Below, piece by piece: positions 10,443-22,105 of a DNA stretch of 64,000 nt (position 1 is its first letter; each line of letters begins with the position of its first letter). The notes under the pieces are model-generated. The model saw only the letters and a list, made by a program, of their open reading frames with translations. It was not told the DNA's origin and did not search any database. The position numbers and the translations under genes are program-made. The stretch is from Arabidopsis thaliana (taxonomy: Eukaryota > Streptophyta > Magnoliopsida > Brassicales > Brassicaceae): positions 20,773,835 through 20,837,834 of the forward strand of contig NC_003076.8 of NCBI RefSeq assembly GCF_000001735.4. The letters are read 5' to 3'.

Positions 10443-12959
10443 CTAAAGGGATGCCCAAGATGGATAAGGACATTCGTATTCCCATCCAGTTCCACAGTAT
10501 TGAACGCAATGTAACCAGAGAGCCTCGTCATGCTCCTCATATCTGCATAAGTTAGAACTTAGAAACATGAGACACCATTTGGATGAAAACAATAACACGG
10601 TTGTGGTTTTAGCATTTTTTTTTTTACCCTTGTGGGATCAACTTTGGGCAGTTCGTACACATTGGATCGATGCTGAAATCTTCGCTTGAATACACGTAGT
10701 CATCTGGGGAGACAATCTTTCTCTCACCCGCATCGATTCTTTTTGCAATGTAGGTCTCAAGATTATCTATGTGTTGATTGAGATAAAGAGGGTCATTCGC
10801 TATGGGATGCCCTGTATATTGTAGATGCACTCGTATCTACAAACGTCAAAACCAAAATGAGAAACCCCAAAAGGCCAAACTCTCTCTATCCACTATCCTC
10901 ATGGCTAATAAGATCTAAAGATCGTTGCTTTGTGAGTTTTTACCACTATATATGTATAACAGCTGCTAAAATCCGTATTATGTATAATCAATTGCTTACT
11001 TGATGGGTTCGCCCTGTCACTGGTTCACATGAGACGAGGCTATGAGTCCCATTTGTATCGATTCTAGTGAACTTCGTGCATGCAGGCTTCCCCTTCACCT
11101 TCTTATCGTCACCACTTGAATTGGCGTCCTGCATAAACCATACACACATTCCAATATTTTTACTTATAAGTGTCTAATGGAAGATTTTATGCTGTATAAC
11201 TAGAGGCAAAATGTGGCTTTACCTCTGCTGTACTTCTTCCTTCGCTGCCATTATAATTTATGTTGGCGTCGACTATCATCTGACACATCAAAGTCATGCA
11301 GCTACATCAAGTGAACTCCAAACAAAAGTGTTCTCCATATTATAACGCCCTCAAGATAACTGGTAGATTTTGAGGTTCAGATATTATGACTGGACTCAAA
11401 TTAGTTTTCTAATGTGGACTTATATCACTCGTGCTACTGTATGAAGTTGGAAATTAGAGACAGTTACAAAAATCATCTAGTAACATCAAAAGGACTTCAA
11501 ACCTCATCTTCTGGGAACACGCCAATAACCTTTGCAATATAACGTTTCTTCACCATTCCACCCTCAATCTGAAACAATCAAGATAAGTAGTAAGTATGAA
11601 ATTTTGATTTACCAGAGCAAATAGCATCTTAGGAATAATGGTATGGCCAAGCAAAATGAGACCAACTTGTTCGAGTACCTGTTGCCTGAAAAAATCAGCT
11701 TTTGCCGCAGTTCTTGCTATGATAAGCAATCCAGAAACCAAACGGTCTAATCTGTGAATAGCTGTGAAATGATGCAAGGATAACTCGTATTGTATTATTT
11801 TTTAAACAAGGAACATTTTGACAATTTATCCTTGTCTAATACTATTAGCTGGATACGAAATAGAGTTCCTAGGTCATGCTCAGCATCAAGGATGCCAACA
11901 ATCGTGTTCTTACGGTATTGACCACATGGATGCACCTATACAATACGAAAACGCCCGACATTATTACCAAAGTATCAATCATACACCACAAAGGCATTAA
12001 ACATATAATGGGAATTGTTTCACAATGCTTCGAATAGTACTAACAGAAAGAGAATCAGATTATTTGGTTTATGCTCTGAACAAAAAGTGTTTCACATTCT
12101 CCAGAGACCAAATAGAGTGAAAACAATCCAACAGAAAGAATACTCACAGGAACAGAAGCTGGTTTGCAGACAGTAACAACGTCAGGTTCTTGATGAAGGA
12201 TCACAACATCATCAATCATCACCGGTGGTTCATGCCTGAAACCTTCTCACACATTTAGAATTTGGATAGACATTGAATGCAAAACTGATTTCAAATAGCA
12301 AATGCAACCATCTGAATAAAGTTCAGCTTAAGAACAACCTGTGGAGGAAGTGAGTAATCTTTTGGGATGATTTCACAATGTATGAAACCGGTACAATTTC
12401 TCCATCAACTTTGATTCTTCCAGATTTGACTGCACCAACCTACAATGTTCAAACATATCAAAATCCCAAAAACACAGATTTATCATCAAACTAATAATTC
12501 CTTGAGATTAGAGGAAGAGCAGTACATAATAATCACGAGGCCGTCCTTTAAATTCATCAGCAAACAAATCCACAATTGTTTTCCCAGTCCATCGTTTGTT
12601 CACCTACATCAATTTCAATCTCCATGTGACTCTAGTATGAGCAAAAACAAGGGATAATGAAGAAAGATGGAAGATACTTACATGAGAAATGAACTCGAAG
12701 TAGTAAGGTCTCACATGGCGTCTTCCTGCACAAACAAATCAAGCGATTAAACCAGAGCAATTAGTTGAATGAAGAGAGTGTGGAGATTGGAGGATTCGTT
12801 TTTACCTCCATGGAAGATGTAGTCCTGTTTCTGTGATAGTTTAGAAGATGACTGTAAAAGTAGATCAGTACTCATGGTGTTTGAGGTAGTGGCGAGGACG
12901 GGAGAGACGGCTTTCTCTACGCCGTCGTCGTTGTCGTCTTCTTGCTGCTTTCGTTTCAT
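10443..12959 (-). CDS. RluA/Rib2-type RNA pseudouridine synthase
   Basis: Twelve exons (12806-12959, 12682-12725, 12526-12603, 12339-12439, 12148-12235, 11857-11935, 11679-11761, 11503-11568, 11223-11279, 11000-11128, 10628-10836, 10443-10542) give 395 residues. The N-terminal 50 residues are acidic and Ser-rich. An S4-like region (about 55-110) ends in VKSGRIKVDGEIV. The catalytic core includes the RluA motif IHRLDRLVSG with the aspartate that attacks uridine. Later motifs are [23 protein letters not shown]. The tail is unusual: a cluster of cysteines (CTNCPKL and HCVQYC) that could bind zinc. Relatives such as yeast Rib2/Pus8 and Pus9 modify U32 of tRNA; this target is inferred. No strong organelle peptide is seen. 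Probably At5g51140. Confidence 0.92.
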
Positions 12960-14044
12960 GTTTTTAGATTAATCTTAGCCGGTGGTCGCTGTCAATCTAA
13001 ACTTCAAACAAATTCGTATTGGTTTGGGTTTAACCATGTTTTAAGCTACACCAAACCGGAAAATTAATGTAATACGTTTGGTAATCCGGTTTGGTTTTGA
13101 TCGGTTGATTTGGTATTTGGTTTATTGATTACACGAGGAAATGTTATAGAATTTAAAACGAAATACATTTGGTTCAATTCGATTTGGGTAGTAGACAGTT
13201 TGGTTTGGTTTGGGTTTTGGATTTTAGGATTTTGGTAAGTTTGGTTTTTGAATAATCTCGGTTTTTTTTTTTTCAGTTTGTTCAATTAATTTCAGTAATT
13301 TTGATTGTTCTCATGACAACTTTCTGATGCTTTAATCAAAATGAGATAATTGTGACTGGCAAGAGTCTGACAATGCGGTTGAGCAAACTAGATTCTAACG
13401 GACGAAGAACGAAAAAAAAGGAGATGTGTGTATAATTTGCATAACATACACTAGTTACAATTTGCATAAGTAATTTATCAACATTTAAATATCCGTAGAA
13501 GATTACATTTTCTTCACCAAAATTGTTTTTGAAACGGTGAAACCGTATAACCATCTCCATTTACTAGATATTGAAGGAGTGAAAATGTACTTATATAAAT
13601 TTATACCTGGTTGAAACCGTATACACAACTCCATCTCCTAGGTCACGAAGACACGAAACCGAGTTTTGTATAGTGTGTGTTTACATTGGTTGTGAACTGT
13701 GATGCGAGGTACCTTGTCGGCTTGTCGCAACTATATAGCTTTTAAAATATGACAACTGAGTCAGAACATCAAATTTGTTGAAGCAAACGTGCTCGATGCT
13801 TCTTTTTACAAATGCATGGGTCGACTTCATGTCAACCATTTTTGCGTTGGATCCTTGAAAGCCAAATAGTGCATACCAAGTATGTTATCGTTTCGAACGA
13901 CTAGTACCAAATGCCCTGACCAAATGTTATCTACGTATCCGATTAGCTACTATCACAAGCCACAACAATATCACAAATGTGCGTCCCAGAATTTCACACA
14001 TAGCCAACAATTTGGGTTTCGACGAAACCAGTCGCATTTTGTTT
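12960..14044. other. Intergenic spacer
   Basis: The left 60 bp should be the promoter/leader of the pseudouridine synthase gene. From 13020 to 13270 the sequence is dominated by degenerate GGTTTGG/AAACCG words, common in Arabidopsis spacers. I find no credible coding frame or RNA gene. The right border adjoins the transposon-like segment. Confidence 0.55.
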
Positions 14045-14995
14045 TGATTGGTTCTCCCTCTGCCACCCGCAAACGCTGCGTTTGCGGATGGTAGCGGTTG
14101 TTAGCGTTTGACACCAATCATAGAAACCGCTAGATACCGCTTGAAATCGCCAGATTTCAAAAGCTCCTTCCCGCAAGCGTTTGCGGTTGCGGGCGGTAGC
14201 AGTTAGGTTAATTTTTTTTTTTAATTAATTAAAATAATTATGTCTTCCACCCAAACCGTATATATCTTATTCTTATCAGAAAACCCTAATCAATATATTG
14301 AAACCCTATTTTCTCAATTATGGCATCTACCCAAACTAACGAAAATCAAAATCAAAATCAAGAATCAAACGTAAGTATGATCTATCCTTTCATCCATTCA
14401 TTAGCTAGTGTAATTCTCAGAGTATTTCATGGCATCGTCATTTTTTTTATTTTATATTTTTTTGAGTTTTTTTATTGAATACATGTTTTGATTTGTTTTC
14501 TCGATTAGAAAATTATTTGGTCAGACGAGATGACCCGTTTCTTGTTAAAACTTTATCATATGTATAGAGGCAATCCGGAAAACCCACGAGTTCAACATTA
14601 TTTACAGTTTATTACACTACTTGATGCAATTTTTGGTGATGTACCAAATGCATAAAGTACTAAGCTTTTTCTTACAAAATTTATTTATTTTTGAATTTAA
14701 TGTTTTGTTTATGGTTTTAATTATTAAGCATGTTTAATTTTCTAATATTATCAATTTATCATAATAATATATTGTATTTTTTTTCTTTTAAAATTAATAT
14801 ATTATATTTATTTTGGTTATTTTTTATTTAATTACTATCGCACCCGCTGGTTTACCAGTCATAAAACTCCCGTAAACGCACCTATTATCAAACGCTCAAC
14901 CAGTCGTTCAAAACGCTTGATAACGCTTGAAACCGCAACCGCCTGTTTCCGCAAACTCCCGCAACCGCAACCGCACCCGCACACTTTCTGCTTTA
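14045..14995. mobile_element. Transposon-like insertion with CCGCAACCGC-rich ends (non-autonomous, hAT-like guess)
   Basis: Two unusually GC-rich blocks (about 14070-14210 and 14838-14995) flank an AT-rich interior. They carry related motifs in opposite orientation: GCGTTTGCGGTTGCGGGCGG on the left, and CCGCAACCGCAACCGCACCC on the right. The left block itself folds: TGATTGGT (14045-14052) pairs with ACCAATCA (14113-14120), and CCGCAAACGC faces GCGTTTGCGG inside. Repeated CCGCAAACGC words in sub-terminal regions resemble Arabidopsis hAT-family MITEs, but I cannot fix exact termini or a target-site duplication. No transposase is present. The interior holds a small spliced reading frame, listed separately. 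Borders are approximate. Confidence 0.6.
14320..14655 (+). CDS. Putative 65-residue spliced SANT-like mini-protein inside the element
   Basis: Two potential exons (14320-14370 and 14509-14655) join at a strong GTAAGT donor and a TTAG acceptor. They give a continuous 65-codon frame ending in TAA. Exon 1 encodes MASTQTNENQNQNQ, a polar low-complexity start. Exon 2 encodes KIIWSDEMTRFLLKLYHMY and then a helical stretch ending FGDVPNA. The W-x-D/E-x3-x-L-L pattern is like helix 1 of Myb/SANT-like DNA-binding domains, which accompany several plant transposon families. The remaining helices are missing, so this is either a decayed transposon ORF or a minimal protein. Expression is unknown. Confidence 0.4.
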
Positions 14996-15199
14996 TGGTA
15001 AAAAATAAATCTTTTGGATTATTTTCCAAAAAAGAAAATAAGAAACAAATCAAAAATCATAAAGAAATGACGTGTCATAGCATATCCCCATCGGCTTCTT
15101 CCTCACTGCTCCCAACATTTTTCTCTGATTGCATCATTTCATTTCCTTTAAGCAAACGAGCTTGAGAAGCTTTCCGATTTCAATTCCTTTTAATTGACG

Positions 15200-17661
15200 A
15201 TGCCTTCTTCGTTCTCCAAGCCGGATTTAGATCCTTCTTCTTCGCCTCCACCGATTTCTCCTTTATCTCAAGACAGCTCGGAGGCTGAGCGCCGGCTTCG
15301 AGAAGCGGAGGAGAGGCTACGCGATGCCATGGCGGAGCTTCAGCGTAGACAACGCTCTGCGGCGCGTGGATCTCACGCGGAATTGTGTGATCACGCTGAC
15401 GTTTCTTGCGTCGCCAATGCCATTGGGAATTTATGTCAGAGCTTTCTTCTCTCTTATGGTGTTAGAGTTGGGATCGGGATTCTTCTTCGCGCTTTTAAGC
15501 TCGCTAGGGGACAGTCTTATTCGTCTCTTCTCGATCTTAAGGTGAGGAATTGATGAATTGGAATTTGTTTTTGTGGCAATTTCTGGAGATTTAGAGTCTT
15601 ACGAGTCTCTGCTTTAGTGTTCCATTTGATACGGTTGTTTTGAAACTATGGCCAATGTGTTATTGACTTATCATTGTATATGCGATTCACTCACACGTGA
15701 ACAATGGTTGCAGCAACTTGTTTCAGAGAAAGATTTGATAGTTAGGGAGGAAGCATGTCGTATTGGTCTACTTTTTGGTGGCTTTACTGGCTCGTATCAT
15801 GCCCTTAGATGCTGTTTGAGGAAGTGGAGAAAGAAAGAGACGCCATTGAATTCGTAAGTTTATTTTATTTATTTGTGTTGCCTAAGATTTCGATTGTTGT
15901 ATCTCTTTTCTTATAATGCTTCTACTTTTTACTTTGTGCATAGTGCTTGAAAAGTATATTCCTTATTATGACTTTGATTAAGGGTGGAGCAGAGTCTTAG
16001 CAGGTTCAGTTGCGGGTTTGTCTATCTTGGCTTTAGATGATTCCAACCAGCGTCGCACACTTGCTCTATACCTCTTGGCTAGATTAGGCCAGGTACATCT
16101 AATGGTCATAGTATTGTCTGTCGTACAGAGTAATATCACCACACAGATGTTTTTTTCGGAGTCTGATTTTTTCTCTTATTAATAGGCGGCTTATAATTCC
16201 GCTAAGTCAAAGAACAAGTTCCATCTTTGGGGTAGCCATTGGAGACATGGAGATTCGTTACTTTTTTCTCTTGCATGTGCTCAGGTATTTGAGATTCTTC
16301 TCTTTTCTTCCTGTTCTAGTTAGTAATGGAGATAGTATAGACGTTGAAAGACATTTTTGTGTACCATACGTATTCTCTCCAATGTGATTTGGTAGTGATT
16401 ATGGTCAGCAAGCTAATTTTGTTGCAATGAGGTCGGTGCAGGTTATGTATTCCTTTATAATGCGTCCTGAAACCTTGCCAAAATCATATAGAGAATTTAT
16501 TCAGAAGACTGGTCCAGTTGCAAGGCCTGTCTACCAAGCTGTAAGAGAGTGCTGCAGAGGTGGTCCAATTGATGTAGCCTCCTTGTCAGCCTATATTTCT
16601 AGTAAAAACGAAGCAAGCGACGTGAAGGTGGAAGAGTTTGCTTCCATCATTCCCTGTGCAGCTATTCATCCAAACACTAACTCGTGTCTGGCCCAAAATG
16701 CTAATGCAATGTCAGCTACATTCAAGAAAACATTTCCATTATATTTCTCCCTGACTTTTGTCCCATATGTTGTTCTACACCTACAAAAAGTAAGACTGTC
16801 CCTCAATATTTGCCGTTTCAGTCTTTTAGATTCCTATGGTTTATGCATTAGTCAGACATGATATGTAGTTTCTGATGCCATCCTACACTTTCATTTCAGT
16901 TCATGGCTTCTCCTTACCGGACATCTTGGCTTGCAATCAGAGATTCAGTTAGATCGACGTCCTTCTTGTCTGCTTTTGTTGGGATTTTTCAGGTAGCTGG
17001 TTTTTACATTTGATTTGTGTCCCCTCATTTCATACAATTCACATAGTTTCCTAAAACCATTCCCAAATGTATGTGCCTTCATCCCATTTGCATTAGGCTT
17101 TCATATGTGCCCATAGAAAAGTTGCAACCAAAGACCACAAGCTCGTTTATTGGTTTGCGGGTGGTGCAGCAGCCCTCTCAGTTATGCTGGAGAAGAAACC
17201 GAGACGCTCTGAGCTTGCTCTATATGTTCTTCCCCGAGCAGGAGATTCTCTGTGGGAGATACTTGTTAATCGCCACCTTCTTCCCGACATTAAAAATGCT
17301 GAGGTACAATACAATTACAAACCACTTTTGTTATTTCCAACTTTCTTCCCCTTTGAGCAATGGAACTGATGTTTTATACAATTAATGGAAACAGGTGGCT
17401 TTATTCTGTGGATGCATGGGAGGAATAATGTACTACCTCGAATATGAACCTGATACAATGGCTCCGTTTCTGAGGGGACTCATCCGTCGGTTTCTTGCTA
17501 GCCAAATAAGCAATCCTAGCAGCAAATACCCTCATAGTTCGTCCTATTCTTATCTCCAGACCCTAGATGCATTGAAGAAACCGAAAACGCAGGAGAGCCG
17601 AGAAGGCGAAACTCCGAAAGCCGAAGAAAAGTATAACTTGGAAGCAATTCCCGGTCTTTAG
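15200..17661 (+). CDS. Tim17/Tim22/Tim23-family, TMEM135-like membrane protein
   Basis: Eight exons (15200-15541, 15714-15853, 15993-16092, 16186-16284, 16442-16789, 16900-16992, 17097-17303, 17395-17661) give 531 residues. The first ATG (15200) opens a Ser/Pro-rich segment, then a charged helix (SEAERRLREAEERLRDAMAE) and a cysteine-containing segment. Glycine-rich hydrophobic helices typical of the Tim17 fold follow: EEACRIGLLFGGFTGSY near residue 125 and VLAGSVAGLSILALDD near 165. Similar glycine-rich helices recur later (YWFAGGAAALSVMLE, ALFCGCMGGIMYYLE), giving two Tim17-like halves as in animal TMEM135. A mitochondrial or peroxisomal membrane site is inferred from that family; the transport role is unknown. 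The C-terminal 60 residues are Ser/Lys/Glu-rich. Probably At5g51150. Confidence 0.9.
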
Positions 17662-18445
17662 AAGTATAAGCAGAAGCTGTCTGATACTATATTAGCACCT
17701 GACGTTGAAATTGAGCAAACCAAAAAGGACCCTTTACGGAATCATGATTTTGATTGTGTTTCAGGAAGTTAATGTGAAACTTTCCAGAAAGAAAGGGTTC
17801 CTCCACACAGAAAACTTAAGAGATTGAAGTGATTCATAGGATTTAGGAGCCTGTTTTTTATTTTCTTTCACGTAATAACAACAACTCCACTGTCTCTTCT
17901 TTATTTCAATGAGAAGTAGCAGAATGAAGAAGATTTATGGCAAGCGAGTCAAGCTGTCTTGATTTGTTAACACCAACACAGTGTTGAAACTTGAAACAGA
18001 TCACTAGATATATTCCTTTTTGTCTTGTTATAATCTTGATCTATTGCTTAAAAACTCACTTCAAGAAAAACACAGTTTTGTTTAGTTTCCTAATGCAAGT
18101 TCTCTCAACCGATGGAAAAAAAGTCAATTCGTCTAAGATTTGACTCTCATACCCAAAAACTATTGTATTACTCAAATTGTTGAAATTTCATCTGTATTGG
18201 TCGGAGCGGATATGAATTTGCACATACGATGATCTCAGGGTCAGAAAATCAAAAGATAAAGTAATGCAAACAACTGACACTTGTAAGCATTTGTTCCACT
18301 TTAAGGAATACTTCATATGCTACAAAGTCAAATGTCAAAGGGAGTTTTGTAATAGAAAATTTCAAACAAGCGTCGTGATGGTACACACCTTCATTGTATA
18401 TTCAACTCGATCTTCTCTCTCTCTTTCTTCTGCATCATCACCAAA
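17662..18445. other. 3' UTR and promoter of the ankyrin gene
   Basis: This is a tandem spacer. The left portion is the 3' UTR of the Tim17-like gene. The right portion is the promoter and leader of the ankyrin gene, including CT-rich sequence (18410-18430) just before its ATG. I see no other gene. Confidence 0.5.
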
Positions 18446-19847
18446 ATGGATGCTTTTGAGACTCATTTACCGAAGGAGATCGTCTCTGATCCTCTCTATA
18501 ACTCCTTCAACCCAAGGAGTGAAGAGTATGTCGTCGCCGGAAAGATTCTCAGGCAGCGGTCAGTCTTTGACTTGGACAAAAACGGGTTTAGCCCTCTTCA
18601 TGCAGCTGCGGCAGCCGGACAAGTAGAGACTGTGAGGGCAACTTTGGGGGTTGAAAAGAAGCTTTGCCGCTTAAAAGATAGAGATGGAAAGACTCCTCTA
18701 CATGTGGCAACGATGAGAGGGAAAATCGATGTGATCAGAGAGATTGTAGCGAGCTGTGTTGATTGTTTAGAAGACGAGACCGTACAAGGTCAAACTGCTT
18801 TGCATCTTGCTGTTCTGCACCTAGAGATCGAAGCAGTCATAGCCATTGTTGAGTTGATCACAGAGACAAATCGATTTGATGTGTTGAATAAGAAAGATGA
18901 ACAGGGTAACACTGCTCTTCATCTTGCAACCTGGAGAAAAAATCGCCAGGTACGACGAATTAAGTTGCGGTTAAATAGTTTTCTTCCAGTGGAATCAAAC
19001 TCTGTTTTTCTTTTGCCTACAGGTGATTGAAGTGTTGGTTCAGGCAATACCAGAAGAATCAAGGTCATTTGAGGTGAATGCTATGAACAAGATGGGTCTA
19101 TCAGCGATGGATTTGCTGGTTATGTTTCCGAGCGAAGCTGGCGATAGAGAAATCTATGAGAAACTCATCGAAGCTGGAGCTCAGAGAGGGCGAGACATTG
19201 GCACTACTAATGTCGAGAGAACCACTTCTACTTCCACATGCCAAGAGAGAACAATGAAGTCCCAAAGCCATAAAGAACTTGTCAAGTACTTCACTTTCAA
19301 AAAGCACAGAGACTCACCATCAGAAGCACGTAGCGCATTACTAGTGGTGGCTTCACTAGTCGCCACAGCCACGTTTCAGGCCAGCTTGACCCCACCAGGT
19401 GGAACCTGGCAAGATAGCTCAATACCTGCTGTATCCCAGAACACAACGAATGTGAATACTACAAATCAACAAGCTCATACAGCAGGGCAATCTATCATGG
19501 GGACCTTCAATGGAGTTGCTTTCACTTTGTTTGTGTTCTTCAACACAATTGGGTTTTCGGTTTCACTGTCTATGCTCAACATTCTCACCCTCGGGTTCCC
19601 ATTGCGGTTCCAGCTTCAGATCTGTATGATTGCTATGTATTTCTCGCACAACACAACCATGGCCAGCATTGCACCTGATCATGTCAAGCTTTACTGCATT
19701 CTCATCACATCCATCCTCGCTGCTACCACCCCGGGTTTGATGAGGTTGCTCGAGAACCCTATTGGTATGCTCGCTCACTTCTTGGACTCCAGGTCACAAA
19801 AAATTTGCTCCATGATTTCACTTTCATGTAAACGTTTTGTAACATAA
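18446..19847 (+). CDS. Ankyrin-repeat protein with PGG transmembrane domain
   Basis: Two exons (18446-18949, 19023-19847) give 442 residues. Ankyrin repeats cover about residues 45-230. Their signatures are GFSPLHAAAAAGQVETV, GKTPLHVATMRGKIDVI, GQTALHLAVLHLEIEAV and GNTALHLATWRKNRQ. A linker of about 90 polar residues follows, then the PGG domain: ARSALLVVASLVATATFQA with TPPGGTW, then three further hydrophobic helices. This is the layout of the plant ACD6/ITN1 group of plasma-membrane or ER signalling proteins, some of which act in defence or salt response. This member's role is not known to me. The intron is only 73 bp and falls inside an ankyrin repeat. Probably At5g51160. Confidence 0.94.
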
Positions 19848-20071
19848 TAGTAGCCAGTTCAATATCTACCTTATTTCAAATCACAAGGACTTGTTGTTGC
19901 ATTGTCCAGAAATCACCAATGTTATTACGAGTGATATTATGATATATGGAGACTTTTTTCTATGAAGAGACATATATTATGGAATACCCAAGAACACAGA
20001 TCAACTCATCCTTCTATGTCGTTACAAATGCATACCTGATTGGTCTGCAAACACAGAAATTTGAGATTTTC

Positions 20072-21496
20072 TTATTCATCTGGGAGTTTACATATTTTGT
20101 GTGTTTTGTTTCCTATCTTACACTCGATCCCACAAAACTTAGAGGTGAAGATACGATTCTGCACACAACCACCTGCTCTAAGCTTCCTAAGTTCCACGTC
20201 AACAGCTCCCTTTAGGGAAGTTCTAATATCACCCAACGCCCAGACCAAGGATATATGCGGCCGCGGATCCTAAAAGAAAAATTGAAGCAGACTCGATGGG
20301 ATAAGTGTCCATGACGATTTTCATTGGCTAAACAGTAAAATACAATCAAGCTGTAAAGTACTATATAGAAAAGCAAGTGGACCTTGTAGAACTCCGGCAG
20401 ATTGTGGAGCTTGTAAACTTCATTAACAGCATCAATTTGCTTACTTATCTGAATTAAGGATATGATAATCAGTACAATATCTAACACAAGGTACTGAGTA
20501 TGCAAAAATCCAACATTCAAGGTTAACTCTTGTTGTACAACATACCTCGGATAGTCCTGAAGTAGTGATTTCCAAAGAAAGGAAAGAGCGAGTATGGTCA
20601 TCATTCACAAAGACTTCCCACTTATTGAAATCTATCAAGTATCTGTCAAAAACAGAACGGAAAACAATTCACAAACCCCATCGTAATTTGGGTAGTATGG
20701 TAGGCAAGAAATGATCTTACCTCTTCTGCAACTGAAGCTTTTGCCGAAGCATAGAAATCACCGAGTTAATCTGATGAACACGTAGTGGAACGTTTCTTCC
20801 TAAGCTTATGTGGAACTCTCTCCCCAAGGCACGCTCAAACTTCTGATCATCCTTGCATAGAATGCTGAGTGGCACATCAGCCTCTACCAAATGAAGATGA
20901 GGAACAACTGATGCAACCTTCTTTAAAAAACATACAATCTCCTTCTTTGGCAGTGGAGGTATACAAACTAGAATCCCAAAAACAAAATAAACAATGAGTG
21001 AAAGAGAAAGACAAGTGATACACTTCATCAGGCCTGCACTTCATCAATACATTCTCAAACACATACGTATCCTCTTATACTAAACAACCACTTCAGAATT
21101 CAAAAACCTCGAAACTCTCAGAAATTTTAAGCTACGAAATGAACAAATACCAGGTACGTAAACGTGCAAAGCGTAATTTCCATCGACATGAGGAAAGTTT
21201 CTTACACGAACTCCAGGCTCTGTTGAGAAGAAATCCAGTGAACCTTCAAGTTCAGACGAAATAAAAAATAAGTGATGAGTGAAATCTCTAAGAATTTGAT
21301 TGAGGAACAATCACAGAGACAATTGATGAGCATCTTCACCTGTGGATACAATGGAATCGAGAAGCGCAAGCGGTGGAGGAGGCAAGGAAATCGAATCTTT
21401 CTCTCCAGAATTTGCAGTAACGGGACTCGCCGGAGAAAGATCATCGGTATCGGAATCCGATGAAGAGTCGCCGTAGGACGCTCTCAATGCTTCCAT
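20072..21496 (-). CDS. USB1-like U6 snRNA 3'-5' exonuclease/phosphodiesterase
   Basis: Six exons (21340-21496, 21151-21219, 20721-20967, 20546-20642, 20383-20448, 20072-20269) give 277 residues. The N-terminal 45 residues are Ser/Asp/Pro-rich and probably disordered. The 2H phosphoesterase core carries both HxS motifs, EFHISLGRN (about residue 145) and PHISLVWALG (about residue 225); the two histidines and serines are the catalytic set. The C-terminus (FCGIECKIGNKTHKICKL) matches the USB1 family end. In yeast and human this enzyme trims the U6 snRNA oligo(U) tail and leaves a cyclic phosphate, stabilising the spliceosomal RNA. Nuclear action is expected. Its start is 393 bp from the snoRNA on the other strand. 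Probably At5g51170. Confidence 0.93.
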
Positions 21497-21888
21497 TGCC
21501 CGTAAATTAATTAAAACAGAAAAACCAAACAGAGAAACTATTTAAACCAGATTTCATTTTCAAGCATAAACCAGATTAAACCAAAATGATTCTAATATAA
21601 CCAAATTAAAGCGAACCGAATATAAACCGAACCATCCGCGAAGACAAAGCAGCACAATTCGGAAACCATTAACGGGCCGAGAATGGGCCTTCACCGAAGA
21701 TCAAAGCAAAACCCTAATTACGTTCCCTATAAATTAGACACCAATCGCCGGAGGTTTCATCATTATCAGTATTCAATAGCATCTAGGGTTCTCTTCTTCT
21801 GTTATTCAATCGTCGTTTTTATGGGTCTTTTTGGATGATTGATAGTTTTTAAGTTTCTTTATAATTCTCTAATCGAGAGAGGGAGATT
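21497..21888. promoter_or_regulatory. Bidirectional promoter: USB1-like gene and C/D snoRNA
   Basis: Elements readable on the + strand are CGGGCC (21673-21678), site II TGGGCC (21684-21689), a telo-box AAACCCTAA (21709-21717) and a TATAAA (21728-21733), followed by a CT-rich leader. Telo-box plus site II is the known hallmark of Pol II-transcribed plant snoRNA and ribosomal-protein promoters. The TATA box faces the snoRNA, about 160 bp upstream of its box C, so a leader-containing precursor is expected. Confidence 0.65.
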
Positions 21889-21994
21889 GGCAGTGATGAC
21901 TCGGAAATTTCAAGCTCAACAGACCGGAATTAGGCGTTTCTTCCAATTTATTGGTTGAGTCGTTTCTGTGTCGATAACCCCGCTGATCTGAGCC
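21889..21994 (+). ncRNA. Box C/D snoRNA
   Basis: Box C GTGATGA lies at 21893-21899. A box D CTGA lies at 21988-21991, with a second CTGA at 21983. A terminal stem brackets them: GGC/GCC next to the boxes, then a longer GAGAGG/CCTCTC pairing after a small internal loop. Inside, TCAAGCTCAACAG (starting about 21913) is the exact reverse complement of CTGTTGAGCTTGA. From memory that is a conserved segment of plant and yeast 25S rRNA. It is followed by a CAGA-like D' box, so it would guide 2'-O-methylation of a G in that segment. No open frame overlaps it, and the promoter is of snoRNA type. I recall an annotated snoRNA near At5g51174, but I do not assign a family name. Confidence 0.72.
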
Positions 21995-22105
21995 TTCCTC
22001 TCTTTTCATTTGATTCTGATTTGTTTGCGTTTTCGAATTTGAAATTCTCTGGTAATCGATTTATACGTTTTTATCGATTTTGAAATCGGTGTTTGCGCTT
22101 TTTTA

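Noticed and set aside
19101..19778. Minus-strand frames opposite the ankyrin gene
   Set aside because: Shadows of the + strand coding sequence with no start context or motifs.
20254..20265. NotI-like GCGGCCGC site in the USB1-like gene, as possible cloning artefact
   Set aside because: It encodes in-frame DPRPHIS residues, including the second conserved HxS motif, so it is natural coding sequence.
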